NCBI GenBank assembly: GCA_025354615.1
Contig: JANXMO010000527.1
Span: 1-12,819, forward strand
From: Burkholderiales bacterium
GTDB taxonomy: Bacteria > Pseudomonadota > Gammaproteobacteria > Burkholderiales > Burkholderiaceae_C
Direction: 5' to 3'
Length of the DNA: 12,819 bases
Shown here: in pieces, positions 12,129 to 12,819 of the stretch
Layout: each line of letters opens with the position of its first letter
How positions within the stretch are numbered: position 1 is the first letter of the stretch
Translations under genes and position numbers: made by a program
Notes under the pieces: model-generated
The model's database searches: none
Told to the model about the DNA's origin: nothing
The model's input: only the letters and a program-made list of their open reading frames with translations

Positions 12129-12819
12129 ATGAAAAAGAAACTGATTGCCCTGGCCGCCTCGCTGGCCGCCAGCTGCGCCCTGGCTTACCCGGAAAAACCG
12201 GTCACGATCGTGGTGCCCTTTGCCGCCGGCGGGCCGACCGACAAAGTTGCGCGCGACTTTGCAGAGGCACTGCGCAAGCCGCTCAATGGCGCGACCATCA
12301 TTGTGGAAAACGTGGGCGGCGTGGGTGGCACGCTGGGCGCGGCCAAAGTGGCCAAAGCCCCGGCCGACGGCTACACCTTGCTGCTGTATCACATCGGCAT
12401 GGCCACATCGCCGGCCTTGTACCGGACCATGCCTTACAAAACCCTTGAGGACTTCGAGTACCTGGGGTTGATCAATGAAGTGCCCATGACGTTGATCGGC
12501 CGGCCCACGCTGCCGGCCAGCAACATGCCCGAGCTGCGCAAGTGGATCGATGCCAACAAAGGCAAGGTCAATCTGGCGAATGCGGGGCTGGGCGCCGCAT
12601 CGCACCTGTGCGGCCTCTTGTTCCAGCAAAGCGTCAATGTGGACATGACCACGGTTCCCTACAAAGGCACCGCACCCGCCATGACGGACTTGCTTGGCGG
12701 ACAAGTCGACCTGATGTGCGACCAGACCACCAACACGACCGGCCAGATCGAAGCTGGCAAGGTCAAGGCTTTTGCAGTTACGAGCACCAAGCACCTGACG
12801 ACGCCAGCGCTGAAAAACC
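12129..12819 (+). CDS. Bug/TctC-family periplasmic solute-binding protein, 3' end outside the window
   Basis: 230 codons are visible and the frame is still open at the right edge. An AGGAAA site begins 9 nt before the ATG. The signal peptide begins MKKKLIALAASLAA and is likely cleaved after ALA at residue 19. Mature motifs are VPFAAGGPTDKVAR near 30-43, ENVGGVGGTLGA, ADGYTLLLYHIGMATSPALY, YKGTAPAMTDLLGGQVDLM and DQTTNT, which mark a Bug subgroup distinct from the protein at 9336-10328. It probably binds a small organic acid in the periplasm; ligand and transporter are unknown. It is transcribed away from the kinase gene, and no TctA or TctB gene is visible. About 90 residues are missing compared with the usual length near 320. 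Confidence 0.93.
   Translation, partial: MKKKLIALAASLAASCALAYPEKPVTIVVPFAAGGPTDKVARDFAEALRKPLNGATIIVENVGGVGGTLGAAKVAKAPADGYTLLLYHIGMATSPALYRTMPYKTLEDFEYLGLINEVPMTLIGRPTLPASNMPELRKWIDANKGKVNLANAGLGAASHLCGLLFQQSVNVDMTTVPYKGTAPAMTDLLGGQVDLMCDQTTNTTGQIEAGKVKAFAVTSTKHLTTPALKN

Noticed and set aside
12087..12794. Open frame of 235 codons on the minus strand at the right end
   Set aside because: It is antisense to the Bug-family gene starting at 12129, whose signal peptide and family motifs are clear.

Overview
The window looks like a chromosomal segment of a GC-rich betaproteobacterium, most likely Burkholderiales and close to Comamonadaceae. The grounds are two Bug/TctC-type periplasmic binding proteins (a family greatly expanded in that order), a Psd and an adenine deaminase close to those of that group, a XerD, and high GC with Burkholderiales-like codon use. 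This placement is inferred from gene content and protein resemblance, not from a search.

Layout. Bases 1-3021 hold four genes on the minus strand, read right to left: an adenine deaminase-type enzyme (3021-1966), a TerC/YgdQ-family membrane protein (1893-1141), phosphatidylserine decarboxylase psd (1104-235) and the first 46 codons of a DAHP synthase (138 to the window edge). Gaps are 72, 36 and 96 bp, so co-transcription is possible. A 316 bp divergent intergenic region (3022-3337) with several short inverted repeats separates them from one very large plus-strand gene.

That gene (3338-8359, 1673 residues) is the most striking item. It encodes a predicted lipoprotein that strings together a complete copper-radical galactose oxidase-type domain with all metal and cofactor residues, two Ig-like repeats, a PKD domain, a YVTN-type beta-propeller, a MauG/cytochrome c peroxidase-like di-heme domain with two CXXCH motifs, and three copies of a small four-cysteine module. 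A copper oxidase of this family makes H2O2 and di-heme peroxidase-type domains use it, so the protein could be a self-contained oxidase-peroxidase machine at the cell surface.

Convergent to it is xerD (9329-8418), which lies 6 bp downstream of a Bug-family solute-binding protein gene (10328-9336). Further right is a sensor histidine kinase with an ethylene-receptor-like membrane domain (minus strand, reading frame 11862-10504). It has two anomalies: an in-frame UGA at codon 41, exactly where I recall relatives carrying a conserved Cys (PHGxC), and an out-of-frame scrap of a receiver domain just past its end, which implies deletion of a former C-terminal receiver. The simplest reading is a decaying hybrid kinase gene; a selenocysteine codon is the more exciting but less likely alternative. 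The window ends inside a second Bug-family gene on the plus strand (12129 onward).

No tRNA, rRNA, CRISPR array, insertion sequence or integron was seen.
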